Shown here: piece by piece, positions 1 to 7,257 of the stretch
How positions within the stretch are numbered: position 1 is the first letter of the stretch
Layout of the letters: every line of letters starts with the position of its first letter
Origin: Bacteroidota bacterium
Lineage (GTDB): Bacteria > Spirochaetota > Spirochaetia > JABMQR01
Direction: 5' to 3'
Length of the DNA: 25,794 nt
Assembly: GCA_013202335.1 (NCBI GenBank)
Contig: JABMQR010000066.1
Location: forward strand, 1-25,794
Position numbers and translations under genes: made by a program
The notes under the pieces: model-generated
Told to the model about the DNA's origin: nothing
Databases searched by the model: none
The model's input: only the letters and a program-made list of their open reading frames with translations

Positions 1-2
1 AG

Positions 3-1778
3 CAGTTTAGATTTCAAAGTATTTTTTTAAAGATTTTTATTCTCATAGTTTTAGTCAGTATTGTTCCTTTAATTTCATCTGTTACATTTCTGTACAAACA
101 GCTGGAATCTATCATAACAGAGGAAATGAGTAGAGTTTACCTGAACAGGATTGAAGCTTCTGCAAAAACCGGAGACATTTTATTTAATAGTATTGATAAA
201 AACTCCTACAATCTGGGGATAAACAAATCTGTTGCAGACCTTATGGACATGGAACTCAATCCTCTGGAATATAAAAATAAAACAATTGATGGCCTTACCC
301 TGCTGCTAAATGCTTCAATCGATGTATTTATCGATTCTATTTACATTTATTCAGAAAATAGCAATTATGTTATTTCATCATCAGGTGAAAAAAATTATTT
401 AGATGATTTTTCTGACAATTTTATACAAATAGATATTAAAAAAAAGCTTGAGCAAAGCAGATCAATATTGCTTTCCAGAAAAAAACCTGTATTTTGGGGT
501 GATGAGAATACAGTTAAAGTCCTGTCAAAATATTACAGTATCCCTCTTTTGTCGAAAGAAAAAAAAGGACTATTGGTTGTCAATATAAAAGCAGACAAAT
601 TCCTGAAAGAAGTTTTTAATATCAGCCAGGATATGTCCATAAGCAGTGAGAAGTTCTATATATTGGATTACGATGGATTAATCCTTCATGGAAGTGAACA
701 GGAAGAAAATGAAACAAATCTAACGAATTTACATAACATTCCGGAAGCTATTATTTTAGAAGCAATTAATAAAACTTCAGGATATTATGTAAGCAATAAT
801 TTTATATTTACATTTGTAAAGTCTTCAAAAACAGGGTTGATTTACCTCTCTGCTTTGTCGACGATTGAATATGAACAAAAGATTAATAATGTATTATTTG
901 TAATATACATACTAATTTTGGTAAATATTATTGTTATACTTATTCTTGCTTTTATTGTTTCCTATCAGATTTACAATCCTGTTAGAAACCTAATCTCTAT
1001 TTTAGATTCAGATGGAAGAAACAGTATTCTGGGACTTGAGAAAAATGAGGGCATGGATGAGATAAAATATCTCTCTCGTAATTTAATAAACACTATAGAC
1101 CATAGAGCCAAACTTGAAAAAGAATTGCTGCAGAAAATGTATGATTTGAGGATTTCACAGGTTGAGGTCCTGCAGGCCCAGATTAATCCTCATTTTTTAC
1201 GTAATACACTGGCCACCATAAGCTGGCTGGCTGCAGGGCTTACCACAGGTGAGAATGAAGTAACCCATGTAATTGGTCTTTTAAACAATATGCTTTCCAT
1301 ATCCATTAGTAAGATGGGAAACCTTATAAGTCTGGAAGAGGAAATATCCCATGCATGCAGATATGTAGAAATCCAAAAGTACAGATTCCTGGATATGTTT
1401 GAGGTCCACTGGGAAATACCCGCAGAGTTATATAATTATAAACTTATAAAAATTTCGTTACAGCCATTAATTGAAAATTCAATTCATCATGGAATTAAAC
1501 CTAAAAAAAGCTTTTCCAGGATTATTATTGCTGCCAGAGAAGAGGGTGGAAATATTATACTGTCAGTTCACGATACAGGATTGGGTCTGTCTCCGATGAA
1601 ACTGGAAAAATTAAATAAAGGCTTGGGACAGGATTTTATAGAGAGCCGGGAACATATTGGACTCTTTAATGTGCATAAAAGATACAGAATATTGTTTGGT
1701 AAAGATTATGGTGTTCATATAAAAAGTTCCGAAAATCATTCTACAACAGTAACAATTGTAATACCAAAGATAAAATAA
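3..1778 (+). CDS. Sensor histidine kinase, YesM/LytS type (5' end outside window)
   Basis: This membrane sensor kinase probably controls the sugar transporter that follows. The reading frame is open from base 3 with no start codon before ATG 126. The extra residues include a hydrophobic stretch (roughly bases 24-93), so the gene begins upstream and ATG 126 is internal. Visible parts are the N-terminal membrane segment, an extracytoplasmic region of about 250 residues, a second membrane segment (about bases 890-965), and a His_kinase domain with QINPHFLRNT (His codon 1191-1193). A GHKL ATPase follows, with LIENSIHHGI (N box) and HDTGLGLS (G1 box). Most relatives have NPHFLYNTL, so Arg after Leu is a minor variation. 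YesM-type kinases usually pair with an AraC-type YesN response regulator; none is visible, and it may lie to the left. The first permease starts 107 bases downstream. Confidence 0.9.
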   Translation, partial: QFRFQSIFLKIFILIVLVSIVPLISSVTFLYKQLESIITEEMSRVYLNRIEASAKTGDILFNSIDKNSYNLGINKSVADLMDMELNPLEYKNKTIDGLTLLLNASIDVFIDSIYIYSENSNYVISSSGEKNYLDDFSDNFIQIDIKKKLEQSRSILLSRKKPVFWGDENTVKVLSKYYSIPLLSKEKKGLLVVNIKADKFLKEVFNISQDMSISSEKFYILDYDGLILHGSEQEENETNLTNLHNIPEAIILEAINKTSGYYVSNNFIFTFVKSSKTGLIYLSALSTIEYEQKINNVLFVIYILILVNIIVILILAFIVSYQIYNPVRNLISILDSDGRNSILGLEKNEGMDEIKYLSRNLINTIDHRAKLEKELLQKMYDLRISQVEVLQAQINPHFLRNTLATISWLAAGLTTGENEVTHVIGLLNNMLSISISKMGNLISLEEEISHACRYVEIQKYRFLDMFEVHWEIPAELYNYKLIKISLQPLIENSIHHGIKPKKSFSRIIIAAREEGGNIILSVHDTGLGLSPMKLEKLNKGLGQDFIESREHIGLFNVHKRYRILFGKDYGVHIKSSENHSTTVTIVIPKIK

Positions 1779-1885
1779 CAGGACAAGAGTAATTTACTAC
1801 TACTAAAATCGCTAAAAGTGTACCATTTCATTCCTTAAAAAGAGGACTTAAGATGAATTATAGATAAATGCAACAAGGAGATAGA

Positions 1886-2794
1886 ATGCACACCACTTTG
1901 TGGAAAAGAGTTTTAAGGAATAGATGGATATATCTGGTAATGGCCCCTGCTATTATCTTTGTAGTTATTTATAGATATATGCCAATTTACGGTATGGTAA
2001 TTGCGTTTAAAGATTATAAAGTCCCATTAGGTATTTTAGGCAGTCCATGGGCAGGATTAAAGCATTTTATAAGAATGTTTAGTAATCCTACTTTTATTCA
2101 GGTAATCCGAAATACTTTTATAATAAGTTTATCTAAAATCTTATTTGCATTCCCTGCCCCGATTATATTTGCATTGTTTTTAAATGAAATCAGAATTCTT
2201 AAGGTCAAGAAAATTTTTCAAACCCTGAGTTATCTTCCTCACTTTGTTTCCTGGGTTGTAGTTTTCGGACTTTTTAAGAGATTTTTATCAATAAATGGGC
2301 CAATCAACTTTATTATCACCAGAATGGGGAATGAACCGGTTATTTTTCTTAATGAATCCAGTTTTTTTGTCCCACTGCTTGTTTTAAGCTCAATCTGGCA
2401 TAATGTCGGGTGGGGTTCCATTATTTATATGGCAGCAATTACCGGAATAGATCCGCAATTGTATGAAGCCGCGGAAATTGACGGAACAAACAGATTCGGT
2501 AAAATGTTACACATAACCATACCATCTCTTATACCTGTCATTATTACTGTGTTTCTCTTAAGACTTGGTTATATCTTAAATGCCGGTTTTGACCAGGTTA
2601 TTAACTTTTATAATCCTACAGTTTATAGTGTTGGAGATATAATTGATACCTATGTCTACAGAACAGGTCTTATAAACCTTGACTTTTCCTATGCAACTGC
2701 AATTGGCATTTTTAAAAATATTCTTGGATTATCTTTTCTGATTATTGTTAATAAAGTTGTCAATTCCCGAAAAGAGGGTGGCGGTTTATGGTAG
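1886..2794 (+). CDS. ABC sugar transporter permease, LplB/YtcP-upstream type
   Basis: Inner-membrane permease of a CUT1-type carbohydrate importer, the first of a pair. It has six predicted membrane spans, beginning with YLVMAPAIIFVVIYRYMPIYG, a typical LplB opening. The cytoplasmic loop that contacts the ATPase is clear: EAAEIDGTNRFGKMLHITIP, near residue 194. Start choice: AAGGAG at 1875-1880 sits five bases before ATG 1886. An in-frame ATG at 1868 has no ribosome site, and it follows directly on a four-codon mini-frame (1853-1867, MNYR) that does have AGAGGA upstream. The protein is 302 residues, normal for the family. It overlaps the next permease by seven bases, so the two are translated together. 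The substrate is unknown; the family imports oligosaccharides. Confidence 0.93.
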   Translation: MHTTLWKRVLRNRWIYLVMAPAIIFVVIYRYMPIYGMVIAFKDYKVPLGILGSPWAGLKHFIRMFSNPTFIQVIRNTFIISLSKILFAFPAPIIFALFLNEIRILKVKKIFQTLSYLPHFVSWVVVFGLFKRFLSINGPINFIITRMGNEPVIFLNESSFFVPLLVLSSIWHNVGWGSIIYMAAITGIDPQLYEAAEIDGTNRFGKMLHITIPSLIPVIITVFLLRLGYILNAGFDQVINFYNPTVYSVGDIIDTYVYRTGLINLDFSYATAIGIFKNILGLSFLIIVNKVVNSRKEGGGLW

Positions 2795-3684
2795 GAGTAA
2801 AGAGAGGGTCCAGGCTGGAAAATACAGCATGGAATATTATCCTGGTACTTGTGGTAGGTGGATTTTCAATAGCTATACTTTATCCTTTCTGGATTATGAT
2901 TGTGGATTCTTTCAGCACATCCGAGTTTGCTGATAAAATCGGTTTAAAACTCTGGCCGGATAAATTTATTCTTAATAATTATAAGGAAGCCTTAAGTGCG
3001 GATATTCTTGGCAGGGCGTATTTTAATACCATCGCAAAAACTGTGTTTGGCACTTTTCTTACTGTTAGTATGACATTAGGACTTGCTTATGGTCTTTCCA
3101 AAGCAAAATTACCATTTGGGAAAACTCTGTCAATTTTAGTTGTTATTACGATGTTTTTTAATGGAGGGATCATTCCTACATTCCTGCTAATGAGAGGAAT
3201 AGGTCTGATAAATAACCCCATCGGTCTTGTTTTCCCTTTTTTAATAAATGCCTATGCTGTCTTTATTATGCGTTCTTTTCTAAGAAATATTCCGGATTCA
3301 ATAGAGGAGAGTGCTATCATCGATGGAGCAAATGAACTCCAAATTCTTGTATATCTGATACTTCCACTTTCCAAACCGATTGTTGCAACTGTTGCTCTCT
3401 GGACTTGTGTTCTTCATTGGAATGAATGGTTTTATGCGATGATTTACTGTCCAGCGCCGGATTTCACAGTCCTGCAGCTTCTGTTAAGAAGAATATTAGT
3501 TGAAAATCAGTTTGCATCTACTTTTGAAATTGCAGATACGATTACGGCTAATGCAGAGAGATTTTCACAGGATTCCATTACTGCCGCTACCCTTTTTGTC
3601 AGTATAGGACCGATCATTCTGGCTTATCCGTTTTTTCAAAGATTTTTTATTACAGGTGCTGCATCCGGATCAATAAAAGGCTAA
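2788..3684 (+). CDS. ABC sugar transporter permease, YtcP/LplC type
   Basis: Second membrane subunit of the importer, forming a heterodimer with the preceding permease. It is 298 residues with six predicted spans. Its EAA-type loop, EESAIIDGANELQILVYLIL (residues 173-192), is the docking site for an ATPase. ATG 2788 lies within the end of the preceding gene behind a GAGGGTGG ribosome site. The C-terminus ends in GSIKG, matching the GSVKG end of the paralogue at 12538-13416. The binding-protein gene follows after 47 bases. No ATPase gene is nearby; such systems normally borrow an MsmX-like ATPase encoded elsewhere. Confidence 0.93.
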   Translation: MVGVKRGSRLENTAWNIILVLVVGGFSIAILYPFWIMIVDSFSTSEFADKIGLKLWPDKFILNNYKEALSADILGRAYFNTIAKTVFGTFLTVSMTLGLAYGLSKAKLPFGKTLSILVVITMFFNGGIIPTFLLMRGIGLINNPIGLVFPFLINAYAVFIMRSFLRNIPDSIEESAIIDGANELQILVYLILPLSKPIVATVALWTCVLHWNEWFYAMIYCPAPDFTVLQLLLRRILVENQFASTFEIADTITANAERFSQDSITAATLFVSIGPIILAYPFFQRFFITGAASGSIKG

Positions 3685-3731
3685 AAACTTCTGTAAGAAG
3701 TTTACTAATAAATCGTAAGAAGGAGAATTAC

Positions 3732-5300
3732 ATGAAGGTAAAAGGAAAAGTTTTAATGCTGCTGCTTGTCTTTCTTGTTGCCATAACGGCAAATTTACTT
3801 GCAGGTGGTCAACAGGAGGAAGCTGAATCTGAAGAACCAGGCAGAATGCATATAACCTGGTTGCCTCATAATCCTAAAGGGTATATCAATGAAGAGAATT
3901 CACCTACTGAAATATATGTAGAGGATAAATTCAATATTGATATTGATATCGTTCCAGTGGATAAATACAACCTTGATATGATCAATATTTATCTTGCAAC
4001 AAATGATCCTCCTGATATTATGGATGGCTTATCCCATGAACGTGATGATCTTATTAATATGGATAGACTGGGATTGATAAGAGAAATTACGAAGGACATG
4101 ATTAAAGAAAACGCACCGGACATGTATAAGTTAATAATGGAGCATGCTCCTGTAAAAGCCTGGTACGATGTTTCGATTGACGGCAAAATAATGGCCGTTC
4201 CTGCAATAAATATTGCTGTCGCCTCTCCACAGCATTTTGCCTTGAGAAATGACTGGGTTGAAAAAGCCGGTGTAACTGATCCTATGGAAATTGATACTCT
4301 TGAAGAATTTGAGGAACTTCTTATTAAAATAAGAGAAGGGGATCCAAATGGAAACGGCCTGAAAGATGAGTTTCCTATTTCTATCTGGACACAGAGTCAT
4401 AAACTGAATGATACTATAAGTCCCCTGTTTGCAGCTTATGGGCTCAGAGCGATGGACTGGAAAGAAGAAAATGGTGAATTAATTTATGCACATGTACATG
4501 ATAACTATAAGGAAATGCTTATACTATTACAATCGTGGTATAAAAAAGGACTTATTGAACCTGAATTTCCCATTGATAAAAGAAATGATGTGAAGAAAAA
4601 AATGATGTCAGGATTAATCGGCGGTTATGCCTCAGGTAATGCCTGGGTTCAGGAACTTACCAATAATCCATTTGGACTCTTAAAAGAGCAGGACCCCAAT
4701 CTTGGTGCTGCATGGTTTCCTGATTTACAGGGACCATATGGTAAAGGTGGAATGGCGAGAAGTGCATCTTTCGGTAGAAAAATGATGTTCGGTGCACAAA
4801 CCAGTGATGATAAAGTTGTTAAAATGCTGCAGGTAATGAATGAAATTCTTACAAATCCGGAAGTTTATAAAAGAGTTAACAGCGGAATTGAAGGCAGGGA
4901 CTATACCATGAAGGATGGTATTATACATCCAAAGCCCGAGGCATCCAAATTTGAATATTTGGTAAAAGAAGGAATGAAAGCATTCGAGATGATTAACTGG
5001 ATTGCAGGCAGCAATGTAGATATAAGGTTAAATTATGAAAGAAAGCTCGCAATAGATTTTGCTGTTGAAAACGTTACTCCATATTTTGAAGTGTTTACAG
5101 TAGGTCCCGAGGCAGATGTTGCTGATCAATATTATCAAATTGCCGAAGATTTAAGGCCAATGGAAGAGGAATTCTTCTACAAAATGATTATCGGCAAGGG
5201 CGATATTGATTCAGAATGGAAAAATTATGTAGATACATGGTATAAGTCCGGTGGAGACAAATTAACTGAGTGGACTAATTCCGCTCATTATGGAAGATAA
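3732..5300 (+). CDS. ABC transporter solute-binding protein (COG1653, LplA-like)
   Basis: Periplasmic sugar-binding component of the first importer, 522 residues, within the usual range for LplA-like proteins. A good AGGAG ribosome site precedes ATG 3732. The signal peptide has a hydrophobic core followed by NLLAGGQQEE. There is no cysteine where a lipobox would need one, so signal peptidase I cleavage after LLA or LAG and a soluble periplasmic protein are more likely than a lipid anchor. The mature part has the elements of large oligosaccharide-binding proteins, including an EFP-type calcium-like segment (DPNGNGLKDE, around residues 203-212). A stem-loop follows the stop codon. The ligand cannot be read from sequence; other members bind pectin- or xylan-derived oligosaccharides. 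Confidence 0.9.
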   Translation: MKVKGKVLMLLLVFLVAITANLLAGGQQEEAESEEPGRMHITWLPHNPKGYINEENSPTEIYVEDKFNIDIDIVPVDKYNLDMINIYLATNDPPDIMDGLSHERDDLINMDRLGLIREITKDMIKENAPDMYKLIMEHAPVKAWYDVSIDGKIMAVPAINIAVASPQHFALRNDWVEKAGVTDPMEIDTLEEFEELLIKIREGDPNGNGLKDEFPISIWTQSHKLNDTISPLFAAYGLRAMDWKEENGELIYAHVHDNYKEMLILLQSWYKKGLIEPEFPIDKRNDVKKKMMSGLIGGYASGNAWVQELTNNPFGLLKEQDPNLGAAWFPDLQGPYGKGGMARSASFGRKMMFGAQTSDDKVVKMLQVMNEILTNPEVYKRVNSGIEGRDYTMKDGIIHPKPEASKFEYLVKEGMKAFEMINWIAGSNVDIRLNYERKLAIDFAVENVTPYFEVFTVGPEADVADQYYQIAEDLRPMEEEFFYKMIIGKGDIDSEWKNYVDTWYKSGGDKLTEWTNSAHYGR

Positions 5301-5312
5301 ATAAATATAAGT

Positions 5313-5344
5313 AAGTTCTGGACTTTGTACGAAGTTCAGAGCTT
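5313..5344 (+). terminator. Stem-loop after the first binding-protein gene
   Basis: AAGTTCTGGACTT (5313-5325) pairs with AAGTTCAGAGCTT (5332-5344) around the six-base loop TGTACG, giving 13 pairs including two G-U pairs. It begins 12 bases after the stop codon. The following T-rich stretch is weak (TCCTTAAAACTTT), so it may terminate transcription inefficiently or mainly protect the 3' end of the message. Confidence 0.55.
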
Positions 5345-5368
5345 TCCTTAAAACTTTACCATGGTGTG

Positions 5369-5395
5369 CCCCCCCCTTTTTTGTACCGGGGGGGG
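5369..5395. repeat. C8...G8 hairpin
   Basis: Eight C (5369-5376) face eight G (5388-5395) around an 11-base T-rich loop. This would form a very stable hairpin on either strand. It has no T tract on its 3' side, so it is not a textbook intrinsic terminator, although it lies in a normal terminator position between two separate transcription units. The homopolymer runs may vary in length. Confidence 0.6.
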
Positions 5396-5530
5396 ATTAG
5401 GTATAAGTTGAATATATTAGCGATCAGGAAAAGATCCGGCAGGAAAAGTAAATTTCTGTTTACAAAATATAGATGGATGAAATCAACAAAATGTTCCAAA
5501 ATAACTTAATTACTATTTTTAATATACCTT

Positions 5531-6901
5531 GTGAATAAAAATATACCAATACTCGGTCCTACAGTAATAAAAGAAGTTTATCAGGTATGGATGGTTGCCT
5601 GGCCTCTTATTATTACCAATATTCTGAATGTAGCAGTGGGTCTGGTCGATCTTAAAATGGTCGGCAGCTTAGGACTCGCTTCGATTGCCGCTGTTGGTAT
5701 CTCACGGCAGGTTATGAATTTGCTGATGGTACTGATGCTGGCTATCAGCGGTGGAAGTTCTGTTCTAATAGCCAGAGAGCATGGAGCTGGAAACCTGGAA
5801 AAAGTTGGAATAATTGCCTCCCGTTCAATTGTATTTATGTTGATGGCTGCGATTTTCATTGTTTCCCCAATGGGATATTTTTTTTGCAAACCTTTTCTGC
5901 TTCTACTGGGGGGAGCTCCTGATGTTGCCGCACTTGGACAGGATTACCTTCGTATCCTTTTTGCCGGAAGTATTTTTACAATGTTCAATTTTGCTGTCAG
6001 TGGAGTACTGCTCGGAATTGGAAAAACAAAGGTATCCCTTGTACTCCTTATTGGAGTAAATGCCCTCAATATTCTGTTTAATTATCTACTTATTTTTGGT
6101 GTCGGCCCCCTGCCGGAACTTGGCATACGCGGTGCAGCTCTGGGCACAGTTATTGCCAGGGGATTAGGTATGTTAGCCGGTATCTGGATTACACTAAGCA
6201 AGCGGTTCCTGATCCAGGCAAAGTATCGCAGAGGATTTCAATTTGACCGGCAGCTTTTAAGCAAAATTATCCATCTGGGGGGGCCTCGTTCACTGCAGGG
6301 AATCGTCCGTAATTTTTCGAGATTAATGACAATAAGAATCATTACACTGCTTCCGGATTCTACACGAGCAGTTTCGGCATACAGTGTAGCAATGCAGGTG
6401 CGTATGATTTCAAGTTTTGTAGGGCTTGCATTCATGTCTGCTGCCATGACAAGAGTCAGCCAGAATATTGGTGCCGGGAAGATCGATACTGCCGAAAAAA
6501 GTGGATGGATCGCTGCAATCATTGCAGCCTTGTTTATGACGGTTTTCGCGGTTTTTTTCTTCCTTTTTCCCGAGTTAATAATGGGATTCTTTACTAAAGA
6601 TAAAGAGGCAATCGCCCTGGGAAAGTCCTTTTTCATGATCGTGGCCTTAACTGAACCGTTTATGGCCCTTGCATTCGCTCTGGGTGGTGCTCTTCGGGGT
6701 GGAGGTGATCCCATTCCCCCTTTTATCTACTCCAGTATCTCAGATCTTATAGTAGTAATAGCAATTAGCTATCTACTCGCGGTAGTATTTCAGCTGGGCT
6801 TTTCCGGAATTGCGCTTGGTATAGCCATAAGTGTGCTTACACGGGCCATTCCAACGATGTTGAGATATCAACAGGGCAAATGGAAAACGAAAAAGATTTA
6901 G
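5531..6901 (+). CDS. MATE family cation/drug efflux transporter
   Basis: Twelve-span secondary transporter of the MATE family (NorM/DinF/VmrA type), which exports cationic or drug-like compounds by exchange for sodium or protons. Its length of 456 residues is typical. Visible signs are the N-terminal VWMVAWPLIITNILNVAVG, the GLVDLKMVGSLG segment (the usual D-x-x-M-V/I-G element of TM1-2) and the duplicated half beginning near FQFDRQLLSKIIHLGGPRSL. The start is GTG 5531; an in-frame stop at 5507-5509 leaves no good alternative upstream, and no convincing ribosome site is seen. It stands alone between the two transporter operons, and nothing in the sequence ties it to sugar use. Confidence 0.93.
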   Translation: MNKNIPILGPTVIKEVYQVWMVAWPLIITNILNVAVGLVDLKMVGSLGLASIAAVGISRQVMNLLMVLMLAISGGSSVLIAREHGAGNLEKVGIIASRSIVFMLMAAIFIVSPMGYFFCKPFLLLLGGAPDVAALGQDYLRILFAGSIFTMFNFAVSGVLLGIGKTKVSLVLLIGVNALNILFNYLLIFGVGPLPELGIRGAALGTVIARGLGMLAGIWITLSKRFLIQAKYRRGFQFDRQLLSKIIHLGGPRSLQGIVRNFSRLMTIRIITLLPDSTRAVSAYSVAMQVRMISSFVGLAFMSAAMTRVSQNIGAGKIDTAEKSGWIAAIIAALFMTVFAVFFFLFPELIMGFFTKDKEAIALGKSFFMIVALTEPFMALAFALGGALRGGGDPIPPFIYSSISDLIVVIAISYLLAVVFQLGFSGIALGIAISVLTRAIPTMLRYQQGKWKTKKI

Positions 6902-6904
6902 TAC

Positions 6905-6925
6905 AAATAGTCCCTTTCTATTTTT
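6905..6925 (+). terminator. Weak terminator candidate after the MATE gene
   Basis: AAATAG (6905-6910) can pair with CTATTT (6918-6923) and the T run continues to 6925. The six-pair stem is AT-rich, so this is only a candidate. It begins four bases after the MATE stop codon. Confidence 0.3.
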
Positions 6926-6953
6926 AATCCCTCAATTCGAAATTGTTATTAGT

Positions 6954-7100
6954 TTAATTATAAGCAATAAACAAACCTGCAGTAAATCCAACACAAATAA
7001 TTATGAATACCAGAAAACTGGTATCTTTAAAATAGGTTAATCTAATAATACCGCAAATAAATCCTAAAATAAGAGATAAAAAGGTAAGATATAATGTCAT
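6954..7100 (-). CDS. Small two-span membrane protein, 48 residues
   Basis: Translating the minus strand from ATG 7100 gives 48 residues, too short for a usual gene caller. The sequence is almost wholly hydrophobic: a first span around residues 3-19 (LYLTFLSLILGFICGII), a short polar turn (RLTYFKDTS, 20-28) and a second span around 29-45. It ends in AYN. Small helical hairpins of this shape include XapX-like and holin-like proteins, but I cannot assign a family. There is no Shine-Dalgarno site. A promoter, GCGACA-16-TATAAT, would start transcription near 7107, about seven bases before the ATG, so translation may be nearly leaderless. It occupies the 356-base gap between the MATE gene and the AraC-type gene, which otherwise holds only regulatory sequence. 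Confidence 0.5.
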   Translation of the reverse strand: MTLYLTFLSLILGFICGIIRLTYFKDTSFLVFIIICVGFTAGLFIAYN

Positions 7101-7103
7101 ATG

Positions 7104-7145
7104 ATTAGCGACAATTATAATTAGGTATTTTAAATTGTCGCTGAT
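7104..7145. promoter_or_regulatory. Inverted repeat spanning the small membrane protein promoter
   Basis: ATTAGCGACAATT (7104-7116) is mirrored by AATTGTCGCTGAT (7133-7145), with 13 matching positions, one of them T-G, and a 16-base spacer. On the minus strand the -35 (GCGACA, 7136-7141) lies in one arm and the -10 (TATAAT, 7114-7119) partly in the other. That is what an operator bound by a dimer or tetramer would look like. No candidate regulator can be named. Confidence 0.5.
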
Positions 7146-7213
7146 TAGGAAGGACCCTGATAAGACAAAGATGCTTCCGGGGTATGATGATGTTGTCTAT
7201 GATTATAAAGTAG

Positions 7214-7244
7214 TTGTTAAGATTTTATATTTCTAGTATACTAG
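7214..7244 (+). promoter_or_regulatory. Promoter of the AraC-type gene with overlapping palindrome CTAGTATACTAG
   Basis: TTGTTA (7214-7219), a 17-base spacer and TATACT (7237-7242) form a reasonable housekeeping promoter. The perfect 12-base palindrome CTAGTATACTAG (7233-7244) covers the -10. Its core TAGTATACTA matches TNGTNNACNA, the general operator pattern of FadR-subfamily GntR regulators. It also shares the GTATAC centre of the sites at 14207, 14408 and 23594. The gene's TTTAGGAG ribosome site follows directly. Confidence 0.5.
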
Positions 7245-7257
7245 TTTAGGAGTTGAA

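Noticed and set aside
1816..1825. AAGTGTACCA upstream of the first permease as a further GntR site
   Set aside because: It mismatches TNGTNNACNA at the first position and lacks dyad symmetry outside GTNNAC; likely chance.
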